From an uncultured Pelagibacteraceae bacterium (lineage in GTDB: Bacteria > Pseudomonadota > Alphaproteobacteria > Pelagibacterales > Pelagibacteraceae), in the NCBI GenBank assembly GCA_902577075.1, contig CACGXV010000006.1, positions 1 through 64,000 on the forward strand: 64,000 nt of DNA. The letters run 5' to 3'. The notes below the pieces were generated by a model that was not told where the DNA came from, searched no databases, and saw nothing but the letters and a program-made list of their open reading frames with translations. The translations under genes were made by a program, and so were the position numbers. Every line of letters begins with the position of its first letter. Within the stretch, counting starts at the first letter, position 1. Shown piece after piece: positions 28,155 to 38,329 of the stretch.

Positions 28155-29663
28155 TTAATTTGAATAAATTACCCTAGGATCTAAAAATAATTCTCTTGCT
28201 AAAGCTTTGAATTTTTTCGTAACTTGTTTTGAGATTATCTCTTGATGCTGCGAAGGTATTTTTAAAAAAACAGCATTTCCTCTTTTATAAAGTTTAAATT
28301 CTTCTAAAAAAATTGTAGATATTGATGTAAGAGAATTAGCAAATCTTAAGGCTGCACCAACTTGTTTGCATGAATATATCTCGTTGTTATTTAAAAACGT
28401 TAAGTATTCTATCTTTGGGTTGTATTTTATACTGCAATATCTCCAGTAACAAGAAAGTGCCAATTGTATTCTTTCTTTATGTGAAAGTTTTAATAAAGGC
28501 GTATTTAATGTTTCTTGAAAAACCAACTCTGCTTTTTGGAATGCTCCCAAACCCCAATCCATATGACTTAGTACGCAAGATAGATGAAGCAATTTTTGAT
28601 TAAAATGCTCATTTCCCTCAAATATAGGTTTTATAAAATCAAAATATTTCTTATATGTAGATCCTAAATCGCCTCTTTTTTTTGAAATATGCTCTAATGA
28701 TTTATTAAAAACAAAATTACTATCTGAGTTTTTAAATAAATCTTTGGCAAGAGATCCTTCTCTAATACCGCTAATTGAGCAAATAACATTTTTTGGATTT
28801 GCTATGTTCATAATTTCTTCTAGAATTATTGAGCTATAAGGAAGATAAGGCGTTCTAGACTTTGATATGTATTCAACTGATTTCAATTTAGATTTATTAA
28901 ATGAAGAAATTTTTTCTAAAAATTTTTTAAGTTTTTCATTTTCTACTGAGTATTGATGAATAATATGGACTGGATATTCATTTTGAAATAAGTGTAATTT
29001 AAACAAAGCTCTCCACGTACCTCCCACCAAATATAAATTATTAAATTTTTTTTTAGATAACCATTTTTCATCTCTTAAAAGATTTTTGAGATATTTAGGT
29101 AAATTTCTTTTTTTAACAATAGGATTGTTGATTAACCTTAATACACCAACTGGAAGTGATGTTTTATTTGTTACAACATTGTTTTCAACTCTAGCAAGCT
29201 CTAAACTTCCACCACCTAAATCAGCAACAAGTCCATCCACATTCTCAAATCCAATTTTAACGCCTTCAGCTGATGATTCAGCTTCTTCTTCACCAGTTAA
29301 AATATTTATATTTTTTTTAAATAAGTATTCTACTTCTTCAATAAAGGGCTTTGCGTCTGTAGCTTCTCTTAATACAGCTGTTGCAATAATTTTAAGGTTA
29401 TTAATTTTTGAAACATTAAGAATTTCTGAAAATCTTTTTAAAACTTTTAAAGCATATATCTTGCCTGATTTATGAAGTTTTTTTGATTTATCTAAGTTTT
29501 TACCAAGTTCACAAACTGCTTTTTCATTAAAAAAAGGTACTCTAGATGATGTAAAATCATCGTAAATTAACATTCTTATAGAATTTGAACCTATATCAAT
29601 AATAGCTAATTTTGATTGTCTTAATTTTAAATTTTGCTTATTTTTAATTACTTTAAGTTCCAT
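28155..29663 (-). CDS. ppx: Ppx/GppA exopolyphosphatase family protein
   Basis: LAIIDIGSNSIRMLIYD, ATAVLREATDAKPF, GLVADLGGGSLELARV. Confidence 0.9.
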   Translation of the reverse strand: MELKVIKNKQNLKLRQSKLAIIDIGSNSIRMLIYDDFTSSRVPFFNEKAVCELGKNLDKSKKLHKSGKIYALKVLKRFSEILNVSKINNLKIIATAVLREATDAKPFIEEVEYLFKKNINILTGEEEAESSAEGVKIGFENVDGLVADLGGGSLELARVENNVVTNKTSLPVGVLRLINNPIVKKRNLPKYLKNLLRDEKWLSKKKFNNLYLVGGTWRALFKLHLFQNEYPVHIIHQYSVENEKLKKFLEKISSFNKSKLKSVEYISKSRTPYLPYSSIILEEIMNIANPKNVICSISGIREGSLAKDLFKNSDSNFVFNKSLEHISKKRGDLGSTYKKYFDFIKPIFEGNEHFNQKLLHLSCVLSHMDWGLGAFQKAELVFQETLNTPLLKLSHKERIQLALSCYWRYCSIKYNPKIEYLTFLNNNEIYSCKQVGAALRFANSLTSISTIFLEEFKLYKRGNAVFLKIPSQHQEIISKQVTKKFKALARELFLDPRVIYSN

Positions 29664-31803
29664 CTTTAACCAACCTTAAGTTTAATTTTTTAGGTTTAAT
29701 TTTTAGTTTTGCCTTTCCTCTTCCTGATAAACTTGGATTATTCATGAAATAATCATGTGCAGAAAAAGAATCTTTTCGACTATATTTAATTTTTTGATAA
29801 TTTCCATTAGGATAAAGTTCCCAGCTCTGATTCGTGTCTAGATAATTGGCCATCATTATTTGGTCTAAAACCTGTTCATGAACAGTTTGATTTTCAATTG
29901 GCACGAGAAGTTCGACTCTTCTATCTAGATTTCTTGGCATCAAATCTGCAGATGAAATATAAACTTTTGCATTTCTGTTAGGCATTAATTTTCCATTTGC
30001 AAAACAATATATTCTTGAGTGTTCAAGAAATCTTCCAATGATACTTTTTACAATAATATTTTCCGATTTATTTTTAATACCAGGTCTTAAACAACATACA
30101 CCTCTTACAAATAAAGAGACTTTTACACCGACACTAGAAGCCTCATAAAATTTATCAATTATTTGTGAATCAACTAATGAATTCATTTTAGCCCAAATCT
30201 CAGCGTGTTTCCCTTTTTTTGCATTACTTATTTCCTTATCTATATTCTGATTTAAAGTTTTTCTTAAATTTACAGGTGAAATGGAAATTTTATTTAAATT
30301 TCTTGGTTTAGAATATCCAGTCACGTAATTGTAGAATTTTTCTACATCTGCAGCCATTTTTTTATCAGAGCTAAATAGAGATAAGTCTGTGTATATTTTT
30401 GCATTTACAGGATGATAATTGCCAGTACCTAAATGGAAATATGTTTGAATTTTACCACCCTCACGTCGATGTATTAGTGATGATTTAGCATGTGTTTTGT
30501 ATTTTGCAAAACCATAAACAATTTGAACTCCAGCTTTTTCAAGACTTCTTGCCAGCTGTATATTTGCTTCTTCATCAAATCTAGCTTTGATTTCAATTAA
30601 AGCAGTAACTGTTTTGCCATTTTCGGAAGCGCTAATTAATGCTTTAACAATTGGTGAATCTAAAGTAGTTCTGTACAAAGTTTGTTTAATAGCAATTACT
30701 TTTTTATCCATAGCAGCTTGATTTAAAAATTCAATTACAGCATCAAAAGTCTCAAATGGATGATGAACTATTAGGTCTTTTTTCTTAATTGTCTCAAAAA
30801 AATTATTATTGTATTCTTTTAATCTTTCTACTTCTCTTGGTGTAAAGTTTTTAAATTTTAATTTAGAATTTTTAATTTTACAAATTTGGTCTATATCCTG
30901 GATTCCAACTAAACCTGCTACTTCATAAATATAATTTGGATTAATTTCTAATTTATTTGTTATAAATTTTACAAGTTCTTTGTCGCTTTTTTCTAAAATT
31001 TCTAATCTAACAATATCACCAGTTCTTCTTCGCTTTAATGCTAGTTCAAATGATCTGACTAAATCCTCAGCCTCTTCTTGAATTTCTACATCACTATCTC
31101 TTATTACTCTAAATATCATTTTCTTTTCTAATAAATGATCTGGAAAAATTTCAGAGGCAAAGTAACCAATAACATCGTCTAGAACCAAAAATTTCTTAAA
31201 TGATTTTCCTCCATCTATTTCAATAAATCTTGATAAAGCTTTAGGAATTACGATAATTGAATTAAGAATTCTCTTTTTTTTCTTTTTCTTCAGCTTCATA
31301 ACTAAAGCTCTACCTTGATTAATAATAAATGGAAAAGGATGAGAAGGATCAATCGCTGATGGTGTAAGTAGAGGATAAATTTCTTCGTTAAATATTTCTA
31401 ATAATTTCTTTTTTTCTTTTGTGTTAAGGTTTTCTGGCTTAGTCAATAAAATATTATTTCTCTTCAGCTGATTTGATAGATTATTAAATATGGTATTTTG
31501 TTTATTTAATAGATTTTTTGTATCATTAATAACCATCTCCATCTGTTCTTCAGGTGTTAGTCCATCTGAACTTAGTGAGTCGACTTCTTGTTTAATTTGA
31601 CTGTATAGTCCAGCAACTCGAACCATAAAAAATTCATCTAAATTAGAGCCTGCAATAGATAAAAATTTTACTCTCTCATAAAGAGGATTTTCAATATTTT
31701 GCGCCTCTAACAGAACTCTATCGTTAAATTTTAACCATGATAATTCTCTATTTATATAATTGGATTTAAGCTCTTCTTTGTCTTGTTTTTTTAATGCAGT
31801 CAT
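29653..31803 (-). CDS. ppk: Polyphosphate kinase 1
   Basis: INRELSWLKFNDRVLLEAQN, DEFFMVRVAGL, HHPFETFDAVIEFLNQAA, YFHLGTGNYHPVNAKIYTDLSLF; start reset to MTALKK. Confidence 0.95.
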   Translation of the reverse strand: MTALKKQDKEELKSNYINRELSWLKFNDRVLLEAQNIENPLYERVKFLSIAGSNLDEFFMVRVAGLYSQIKQEVDSLSSDGLTPEEQMEMVINDTKNLLNKQNTIFNNLSNQLKRNNILLTKPENLNTKEKKKLLEIFNEEIYPLLTPSAIDPSHPFPFIINQGRALVMKLKKKKKKRILNSIIVIPKALSRFIEIDGGKSFKKFLVLDDVIGYFASEIFPDHLLEKKMIFRVIRDSDVEIQEEAEDLVRSFELALKRRRTGDIVRLEILEKSDKELVKFITNKLEINPNYIYEVAGLVGIQDIDQICKIKNSKLKFKNFTPREVERLKEYNNNFFETIKKKDLIVHHPFETFDAVIEFLNQAAMDKKVIAIKQTLYRTTLDSPIVKALISASENGKTVTALIEIKARFDEEANIQLARSLEKAGVQIVYGFAKYKTHAKSSLIHRREGGKIQTYFHLGTGNYHPVNAKIYTDLSLFSSDKKMAADVEKFYNYVTGYSKPRNLNKISISPVNLRKTLNQNIDKEISNAKKGKHAEIWAKMNSLVDSQIIDKFYEASSVGVKVSLFVRGVCCLRPGIKNKSENIIVKSIIGRFLEHSRIYCFANGKLMPNRNAKVYISSADLMPRNLDRRVELLVPIENQTVHEQVLDQIMMANYLDTNQSWELYPNGNYQKIKYSRKDSFSAHDYFMNNPSLSGRGKAKLKIKPKKLNLRLVKDGT

Positions 31804-31816
31804 ATATTTAGATTTA

Positions 31817-32332
31817 ATGCGCGAATTATATGTCATGAGACATGCAAAATCTAGTTGGGAAGACCCAAATTTAAGTGATTTTGAAAGACCACTAAATAAA
31901 AGAGGCATCAAAAGTGCAAAAATTATAAGTGAATTTTTTGTTAAAAAAAAATACTCCTTTGACTACGTGCTTTTATCTTCATCAAAAAGAACAAAAAAAA
32001 CTCTAAATTTAATACTGAATAAAATAAATAAACCAAAAAAAATTAAAAGTTCCTCAAAACTCTATTTGGTTAATGAAAATGAAATAATAGCTAATATAAA
32101 AAATATCCATAAAAAGTTTAAGAAAGTATTGATAATAAATCATGAGCCTGCTCTTAAAAATTTAGTTATAAAATTAACTAAAAATAAAGATAATAGTAAT
32201 TTTAAACTATTAAATTATAAATTCCCAACTTGTGCATTTGCTAAAATAGTTTTCGATACGAATGATTGGATAAATATTGAAGAGAAAGGAATTATTTCTG
32301 AATTTGTAAGGCCTAAAGATTTAGTTATCTAA
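31817..32332 (+). CDS. SixA-type histidine phosphatase
   Basis: MRELYVMRHAKSSWEDPNLSDFERPLNKRG, LIINHEPALKNL. Confidence 0.87.
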   Translation: MRELYVMRHAKSSWEDPNLSDFERPLNKRGIKSAKIISEFFVKKKYSFDYVLLSSSKRTKKTLNLILNKINKPKKIKSSSKLYLVNENEIIANIKNIHKKFKKVLIINHEPALKNLVIKLTKNKDNSNFKLLNYKFPTCAFAKIVFDTNDWINIEEKGIISEFVRPKDLVI

Positions 32333-33004
32333 CGAATAGCCTGCAGATCTCACTGTGCGAATTAAATTTTCTAATCCACTAACATTTAAAACTTTTCTCA
32401 ATCTTCTTATGTGAACATCAACCGTTCTACTTTCTACATAAATATTTTCACCCCAAACATTATTTAGTAATTGTTCTCTTGAATAAACTCTTTTTGGATT
32501 TTTAATAAAAAAATCTAATAATTTAAATTCTGTGGGTCCCAAAATTATTTCCTTATCATTTCTATAAACTCTTTTTGCTAATCTATCAATTTTAAGGTCT
32601 TTAAATTCCACAACATCAGTTGATGACAAAGGTTTAGCCCTTCTTAACAAAGATTTAATTCTTGCATTTAATTCTTTTTGGCTAAATGGTTTAGTGACGT
32701 AATCATCGGCTCCAGTTTCAAATGCTTTTAATTTATCTTCCTCCTCTCCTTTTGCAGTAAGCATAATAATTGGAATGTCATTATATTTTTTATCCCTTTT
32801 TAACTGTTTACATATTTCAACACCTGATAAATCTGGCAACATCCAATCTAATAAGATTAAGTCTGGCATTTTTTGTTTTATTGATTTTAAAGAGTCCTCT
32901 CCATTTTCACTTGAAGAAACCTTATGACCTTCTTTTTCTAAATTATATTTTAATAAGGTTGAAATTGGCGCCTCATCTTCTGCAATAAATATGTGTGCAC
33001 TCAT
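32321..33004 (-). CDS. phoB: Phosphate regulon response regulator
   Basis: OmpR/PhoB-family receiver (LILLDWMLPDLSG) and wHTH (VYSREQLLNNVWGENIYVESRTVDVHIRRLRKVL); next to phoU. Confidence 0.94.
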   Translation of the reverse strand: MSAHIFIAEDEAPISTLLKYNLEKEGHKVSSSENGEDSLKSIKQKMPDLILLDWMLPDLSGVEICKQLKRDKKYNDIPIIMLTAKGEEEDKLKAFETGADDYVTKPFSQKELNARIKSLLRRAKPLSSTDVVEFKDLKIDRLAKRVYRNDKEIILGPTEFKLLDFFIKNPKRVYSREQLLNNVWGENIYVESRTVDVHIRRLRKVLNVSGLENLIRTVRSAGYSLDN

Positions 33005-33705
33005 TACTTTGTTAATTCTGAATCGCTACCCTTGGGTCTTTCACCCTCTAAATAATCACCTGTAACTAAATAATATACTTGCTCAGCAATGTTTGTTGTA
33101 TGATCTCCTATCCTTTCAAGGTTTTTAGTAACAAATAAAAGATGTGAGCCATATTCAATATTTTCCATATTTGATTTAATTAATGAGATGACTTCTTCCA
33201 TACATTTATTTGTTAAATCATCAACTTGTTCATCACTCTCCCATACTGTTTGAGCTACATCGCTTGATCTACTTAGATAAGAGTCTAAAACAATTTTTAA
33301 TTGTTTTTGAACCAAAATGCAGATTCTACTCATTGCTTCAATTAAATTATTTGGCAAATGCGTATTTATAAGTTTTGTTCTTTTTGCAATATTTTTGGCA
33401 AGATCACCTATTCTTTCTAAGTCTGAAGACATCTTTAGAGCTGCAACTGTTTCTCTAAGATCCACAGCCATTGGTTGTCTTAAAGCAATTAAATTTACTA
33501 CCTCATTCTCTATCTGAGACTCAAAATTATCTATAACCATATCTGAATTTATAACATCATCAGCAAGGTTATGATCATTTGTTGATATTGCTTTCATTGC
33601 ATTACCTAAAGCGGTTTCGCAATTTGCCCCCATTTCAACTAAATCATTGTTTAATTTTTTTAATTGGTCTTCGTAAGATTTTACTGTGTGTGGTTTTTCA
33701 TTCAT
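33004..33705 (-). CDS. phoU: Phosphate transport system regulator
   Basis: PhoU repeats (LRQPMAVDLRETVAALKMSSDLERIGDLAKNIAKR; LERIGDHTTNIAEQVYYLVTG). Confidence 0.95.
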   Translation of the reverse strand: MNEKPHTVKSYEDQLKKLNNDLVEMGANCETALGNAMKAISTNDHNLADDVINSDMVIDNFESQIENEVVNLIALRQPMAVDLRETVAALKMSSDLERIGDLAKNIAKRTKLINTHLPNNLIEAMSRICILVQKQLKIVLDSYLSRSSDVAQTVWESDEQVDDLTNKCMEEVISLIKSNMENIEYGSHLLFVTKNLERIGDHTTNIAEQVYYLVTGDYLEGERPKGSDSELTK

Positions 33706-34460
33706 TATCCAAACCTTCCTGTTATGTAATCCTGCGTTTGTTGTTGAGTCGGATTCTTGAATATCTTATCAGTAGAACCTACTTCAATCAATTTGCCAAG
33801 GTGAAAAAAACCAGTATTTTGAGAGACTCTTGCAGCTTGGGACATTGAGTGAGTAACAATTATTATAGTATGTTCCTTTCTTAATTCATCAATTAGCTCC
33901 TCTATTTGTGCTGTCGCAATTGGATCAAGAGCTGAACATGGCTCATCCATGAGTATTACCTCTGGCTTAATTGATATTGTTCTTGCAATACAAAGTCTTT
34001 GTTGTTGTCCACCTGATAAACCAGTACCTGGTTCGTGAATTCTGTCTTTTACCTCTTCCCAAAGTGCTGCTTTTCTCAAACTCTCTTCAACAATATTATC
34101 CATTTCACTTTTAGATTGAGCTATCCCATGTATCTCAGGTCCATAAGAAATATTCTCATAAATGGTTTTTGGAAAAGGATTTGGTTTTTGAAAAATCATT
34201 CCAACTTTTTCTCTAAGCCTTACAACATCTGTATCTTTTTGATTTATGTCATAGTCATTAATTTTTACGACACCACTGACTTTACAAATATCGATCACAT
34301 CATTCATCCTATTTAAACATCTTAAGAATGTTGATTTACCACAACCAGAAGGTCCAATAAGAGCAGTTACTTTATTTGCTTCGATATCCATATTGATATC
34401 AAATAAAGCTTGTTTCGCTCCATAATAGACATCAACATTTTTTGCTTCTATTTTATTCAT
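33705..34460 (-). CDS. pstB: Phosphate ABC transporter ATP-binding protein
   Basis: [55 protein letters not shown]. Confidence 0.97.
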   Translation of the reverse strand: MNKIEAKNVDVYYGAKQALFDINMDIEANKVTALIGPSGCGKSTFLRCLNRMNDVIDICKVSGVVKINDYDINQKDTDVVRLREKVGMIFQKPNPFPKTIYENISYGPEIHGIAQSKSEMDNIVEESLRKAALWEEVKDRIHEPGTGLSGGQQQRLCIARTISIKPEVILMDEPCSALDPIATAQIEELIDELRKEHTIIIVTHSMSQAARVSQNTGFFHLGKLIEVGSTDKIFKNPTQQQTQDYITGRFG

Positions 34461-34463
34461 ATT

Positions 34464-35732
34464 TTAGTTCCATTTCTTTTCAAATTTATGTCTAATTAAT
34501 TGTGCTCCTAAATTCATAAATATTAGGAAAAATAATAATACCATTATGCAAGCAGACACTTTTTCTACAAATCCTCTTTCGGCACTCTCTGCCCATATAT
34601 AGATTTGAACAGGCAAGCTAGCTGCTGGATCCATAGGGGTTCCTGGTATTGTGTTAACAAAAGCAACCATTCCAATTAATATTAAAGGCGCTGTTTCACC
34701 TAATGCTTGAGCTAAGCCAATTATAGTACCTGATAAAGTTCCAGGTAAAGCCAAAGGCACGGTATGATGCATCGTCGTTTGCATTTTGCTAGCTCCCATT
34801 GCTAAAGCTGCTTCTCTTATACTGGGTGGAACAGCCTTCAATGATGCTCTGGCTGCTATTATAATTGTTGGAAGAGTCATTAATGAAAGGGTTATACCTC
34901 CAACTAAGGGTGTTGATCTAGGTAAACCAAATACAGCCAATAAAACACCTAATCCTAACAATCCAAAAACAATTGAAGGAACTGCTGCTAGATTATTGAT
35001 ATTTACTTCAATAAAATCTGTAAATCTATTTTTTGGTGCAAATTCTTCTAGATAAACTGCAGCTAGTAAGGCAACAGGAAAGGCAATTGACAGACAGACA
35101 AGTATGGAAAATAATGAACCCATAAATGAGCTTGCTATCCCCGCTAACTCAGCTTCTCTAGAATCAGCATTTGTAAAAAAACTGGCATTAAATTCACTTA
35201 TAATTCTTCCATCTTCATTTAATTTATCAAAAATTTTTAATTGATAATCAGATGCTCTTCTTCTATTTTCAGGTATATCTCTTGGATAATTTCCTTTAAA
35301 TACTTGATCTAAGTCGTCAGAGGCTGTTAATTTTACATCAACTGTTTTTCCAAAGCTATCAGGATTGTCTAGAAGATAATATTTTAATTCTCTCTCAAAA
35401 GTAAATGCAAACATTTTTTTTAATTCCATAATTTGATCCTCACTTGCATCTGGATCGAGAGTGATAAATGTTTCTATCCCAAACTCATAAAAGTCTGCAT
35501 CATTAATATCTTCGGTTGTTGGTTTTTTATCTGGATCCAAATATAATAAATCTGCATTATAATTGACTGGTATTACCAACCATGTTTTTTGAAATGCTGT
35601 GTAACCAGTAGAAAATATCTTTGTTAGAAATACCACTAGAAATAATAAAGCCATAAATATTGCAGCTTTACCGTAAAATTGAAATCTTTTTTCAGCTTTG
35701 TATCTTTTAATTAAACGTTCTTCTTTATTCAT
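34464..35732 (-). CDS. pstA: Phosphate ABC transporter permease
   Basis: PSIVFGLLGLGVLL, ALPGTLSGTIIGLAQALGETAPLILIG; DUF3333-like N-terminal extension. Confidence 0.94.
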   Translation of the reverse strand: MNKEERLIKRYKAEKRFQFYGKAAIFMALLFLVVFLTKIFSTGYTAFQKTWLVIPVNYNADLLYLDPDKKPTTEDINDADFYEFGIETFITLDPDASEDQIMELKKMFAFTFERELKYYLLDNPDSFGKTVDVKLTASDDLDQVFKGNYPRDIPENRRRASDYQLKIFDKLNEDGRIISEFNASFFTNADSREAELAGIASSFMGSLFSILVCLSIAFPVALLAAVYLEEFAPKNRFTDFIEVNINNLAAVPSIVFGLLGLGVLLAVFGLPRSTPLVGGITLSLMTLPTIIIAARASLKAVPPSIREAALAMGASKMQTTMHHTVPLALPGTLSGTIIGLAQALGETAPLILIGMVAFVNTIPGTPMDPAASLPVQIYIWAESAERGFVEKVSACIMVLLFFLIFMNLGAQLIRHKFEKKWN

Positions 35733-37107
35733 ATTTCTCTCTATATTTTTTCACAACAGATAAGGCAACAATATTTAAAACTAAAGTAACTATAAATAAA
35801 CTTAATCCCAATGCAAAAGCTGCTTGGGTTTTCGGATCCCCAAATTGTTGATCACCAATTAAGATAACAACAATTTGAGCAGTTATTGTTGAAGTGGACT
35901 CTAACGGATTAAGAGTTAGGTTTGCTGCCAACCCTGATGCCATTACAACAATCATTGTTTCACCAATAGCTCTAGAAACACCTAATAAAATAGATCCAAC
36001 AATTCCAGGTAAAGCAGCTGGAAAGATTACTCTTTTTATTGTTTCAGATTTTGTTGCTCCCATGGCATAGCTACCATCTCTAAGATTTTGAGGAACACTT
36101 GTAATTACGTCGTCACTTAAGCTTGATATAAATGGAATAATCATAATTCCCATAACACCACCGGCTGCCAGTGCGCTTTCTGCTGACACCTCTAATCCTA
36201 ATGATAATCCAAGGTCTTTTAAAAAAGGTCCAACTGTTAAAGCAGCAAAAAAACCATAAACAACAGTTGGAATTCCTGCTAAAATTTCAATGACAGGTTT
36301 CGCATATTGTCTTAAACGTTTGCTCGCATATTCCGCCATATAAATACCACTTAACAAACCAATTGGTATTGCAACACACATTGCAATCAAAGCTATAAAA
36401 AAGGTGCCTGCAAATATCGGAACCGCACCAAAAGTATCACTATACATTGATGGATCAAGTGCTTCACTTGCATCTCGAACAAAAGCTTTTGCAGGATACC
36501 AGTGCATTCCAAATACAAAATCAAATAGTGGGATAACTTGAAAAAATTCTATTGTTTGAAACAAAAGGGAAAAAATAATACCAATGGTTGTTAATATCGC
36601 TGCCAGTGATGATAAAAAAAATACTCCTTTAAGAAATATTTCAACTGGTTCTCTTGTTTTAGTGTTGTTTGAAATCTTTGTATACGCATAACCTGTTGAT
36701 GCAATTAATAATGATAAAACTATAACGACCTTAGACCACTTTGCTATGTCTCTAAAGTTTAAATATTTTTCTGCTGATCTTTGTAACTCTGCAGTAAGTT
36801 CTCCTGAATACTGGTTTCGAGAAAGTGATTTTACTTTTTCATAAAATAAATTCAACTCTCCTTCTAGAAGTCCTTGCGAAGAATAATCACTAAGTATAAA
36901 AAATCTTACTATGCTAGGTTCAAATATCGACCATAAAGCATACAAAAGAAAAGCGGGTGCGCCACACCATATAGCAAGATAGTACCCATAAAATTTTGGA
37001 AGAGCTGTTAACCGTTTGTTAGATTGAATTAAAATAGCTTTTTTTCTTCCAAAGAAGTAACTGGATAAAGCTAAAAGAACGATTGTTAAAAATATTACTG
37101 AATTCAA
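35725..37107 (-). CDS. pstC: Phosphate ABC transporter permease
   Basis: EILAGIPTVVYGFFAALTVGP, AALPGIVGSILLGVSRAIGETMIVVMASG. Confidence 0.94.
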   Translation of the reverse strand: MNSVIFLTIVLLALSSYFFGRKKAILIQSNKRLTALPKFYGYYLAIWCGAPAFLLYALWSIFEPSIVRFFILSDYSSQGLLEGELNLFYEKVKSLSRNQYSGELTAELQRSAEKYLNFRDIAKWSKVVIVLSLLIASTGYAYTKISNNTKTREPVEIFLKGVFFLSSLAAILTTIGIIFSLLFQTIEFFQVIPLFDFVFGMHWYPAKAFVRDASEALDPSMYSDTFGAVPIFAGTFFIALIAMCVAIPIGLLSGIYMAEYASKRLRQYAKPVIEILAGIPTVVYGFFAALTVGPFLKDLGLSLGLEVSAESALAAGGVMGIMIIPFISSLSDDVITSVPQNLRDGSYAMGATKSETIKRVIFPAALPGIVGSILLGVSRAIGETMIVVMASGLAANLTLNPLESTSTITAQIVVILIGDQQFGDPKTQAAFALGLSLFIVTLVLNIVALSVVKKYREKYE

Positions 37108-37131
37108 TTATTGGCTCCTTTAGATTTATAC

Positions 37132-37164
37132 AAAAAAAAGGGCCCAATTAATAGGGCCCCTTTT
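37132..37164 (-). terminator. Stem-loop between pstS and pstC (attenuator/terminator)
   Basis: Minus strand AAAAGGGGCCC-TATTAATT-GGGCCC followed by TTTTTTTT. Confidence 0.85.
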
Positions 37165-37186
37165 GAGTTTGTTAACAAATATTATA

Positions 37187-38221
37187 TTACTCCATTGACA
37201 TTGCAGTAAGAGCTTTCGAATTATCTCTAACTGTTCTGTAAGTTGCTTTATCAAGTGGAACAAGTCCTATTTCCGCTAAGTAACCTCTTTTACCAATAGC
37301 TTTAGTTGTAGTGAATTCTTTTACAAATTCATGTAATCCTGGAATTACACCAACATGAGCTTTTTTTACGTAAAAGAATAATGGTCTAGCAACAGCATAA
37401 CTATAGTCTTGGATAGATTCTAGTGATGGTTGACCACCTTCTATACTTGCAGCTTGCAATTTATCTCTTGCGGCTAAGAAGTAACTAAATCCAAAGAAAC
37501 CAAACATTTCTTTGTCTTCCGATAATTTTTGAATAATTAAACTATCATTCTCTCCAACTTCAATAGCAGCACCATCTTCTCTGTAAAGTTTTTGTGGTTT
37601 TTTATATTTTTTATTTCCAGCTTCGAAACCTGCTTTGTATAATGCTTTAGCCTCTTTAGGCATACCTTTTTTCATTACTAACGAATTCCAAGCATCTCTT
37701 GTTCCGGATGTTCCTGGGGGAATCATAACTGAAATCTTTTGTTTTGGTAAACTTGGATCTATTTGATCCCATGTTTTGTATATGTTGTCTACTAATTTAC
37801 CATCAACAACTGAGTGTTTTGCTAAAGCTTTCCAAAGTTGTTCTTTAGTGAAGTTTACTGGTTCAGCGTCAACACTGTATGCTAAAGTAATACCATCGTT
37901 ACCGATAATAACTTCAACAATTTCATTAACACCATTTTTTTTGCAAAGAGCTTTTTCTTTATCTTTCATTGCTCTTGATGCATTTGTTATATCAGGGTGA
38001 GCTTCTCCTACACCTGCACAAAATAATTTTGCACCACCACCTGTACCAGTTGACTCGATTACTGGTGTTTTAAATCCAGTTTGCCCGAATCTTTCAGCAA
38101 CTATTGTTGCGTAAGGGAATACAGTAGATGATCCAACTATTTTGATTTGATCTCTTGCTTGAGCAATAGTGGCAACAGAAATGGCAACTATTGAAGCAAG
38201 GACTATAGTTAGTTTTTTCAT
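37187..38221 (-). CDS. pstS: Phosphate ABC transporter substrate-binding protein
   Basis: Signal peptide, KIVGSSTVFPYATIVAERFG, ESTGTGGGAKLFCAGVG, PPGTSGTRDAWNSLV. Confidence 0.96.
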   Translation of the reverse strand: MKKLTIVLASIVAISVATIAQARDQIKIVGSSTVFPYATIVAERFGQTGFKTPVIESTGTGGGAKLFCAGVGEAHPDITNASRAMKDKEKALCKKNGVNEIVEVIIGNDGITLAYSVDAEPVNFTKEQLWKALAKHSVVDGKLVDNIYKTWDQIDPSLPKQKISVMIPPGTSGTRDAWNSLVMKKGMPKEAKALYKAGFEAGNKKYKKPQKLYREDGAAIEVGENDSLIIQKLSEDKEMFGFFGFSYFLAARDKLQAASIEGGQPSLESIQDYSYAVARPLFFYVKKAHVGVIPGLHEFVKEFTTTKAIGKRGYLAEIGLVPLDKATYRTVRDNSKALTAMSME

Positions 38222-38289
38222 TTTTAATATCCTTTCGTGAATTAAATTTAATTAACGACTCGCTTAATAAATTTTATTGAGGACTCTAG

Positions 38290-38318
38290 TATTACAAATT
38301 TGTTACAGTTTTGTTAAA
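38290..38318 (-). promoter_or_regulatory. Candidate PHO (PhoB) box upstream of pstS
   Basis: Plus strand TATTACA-AATT-TGTTACA-GTTT-TGTTAAA: three perfect TRTTAMA heptamers at 11-bp spacing, about 70-97 nt upstream of the pstS start. Confidence 0.8.
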
Positions 38319-38329
38319 TAGGTAACTTT

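Noticed and set aside
31804-31911. ppk ORF extension to 31911
   Set aside because: Extra 36 residues overlap the SixA-like coding sequence and do not resemble Ppk; ATG at 31803 is more plausible.
37132-37164. GGGCCC palindromes as a restriction or protein-binding repeat
   Set aside because: Stem-loop with adjacent T-run in the pst transcript direction is better explained as a terminator.
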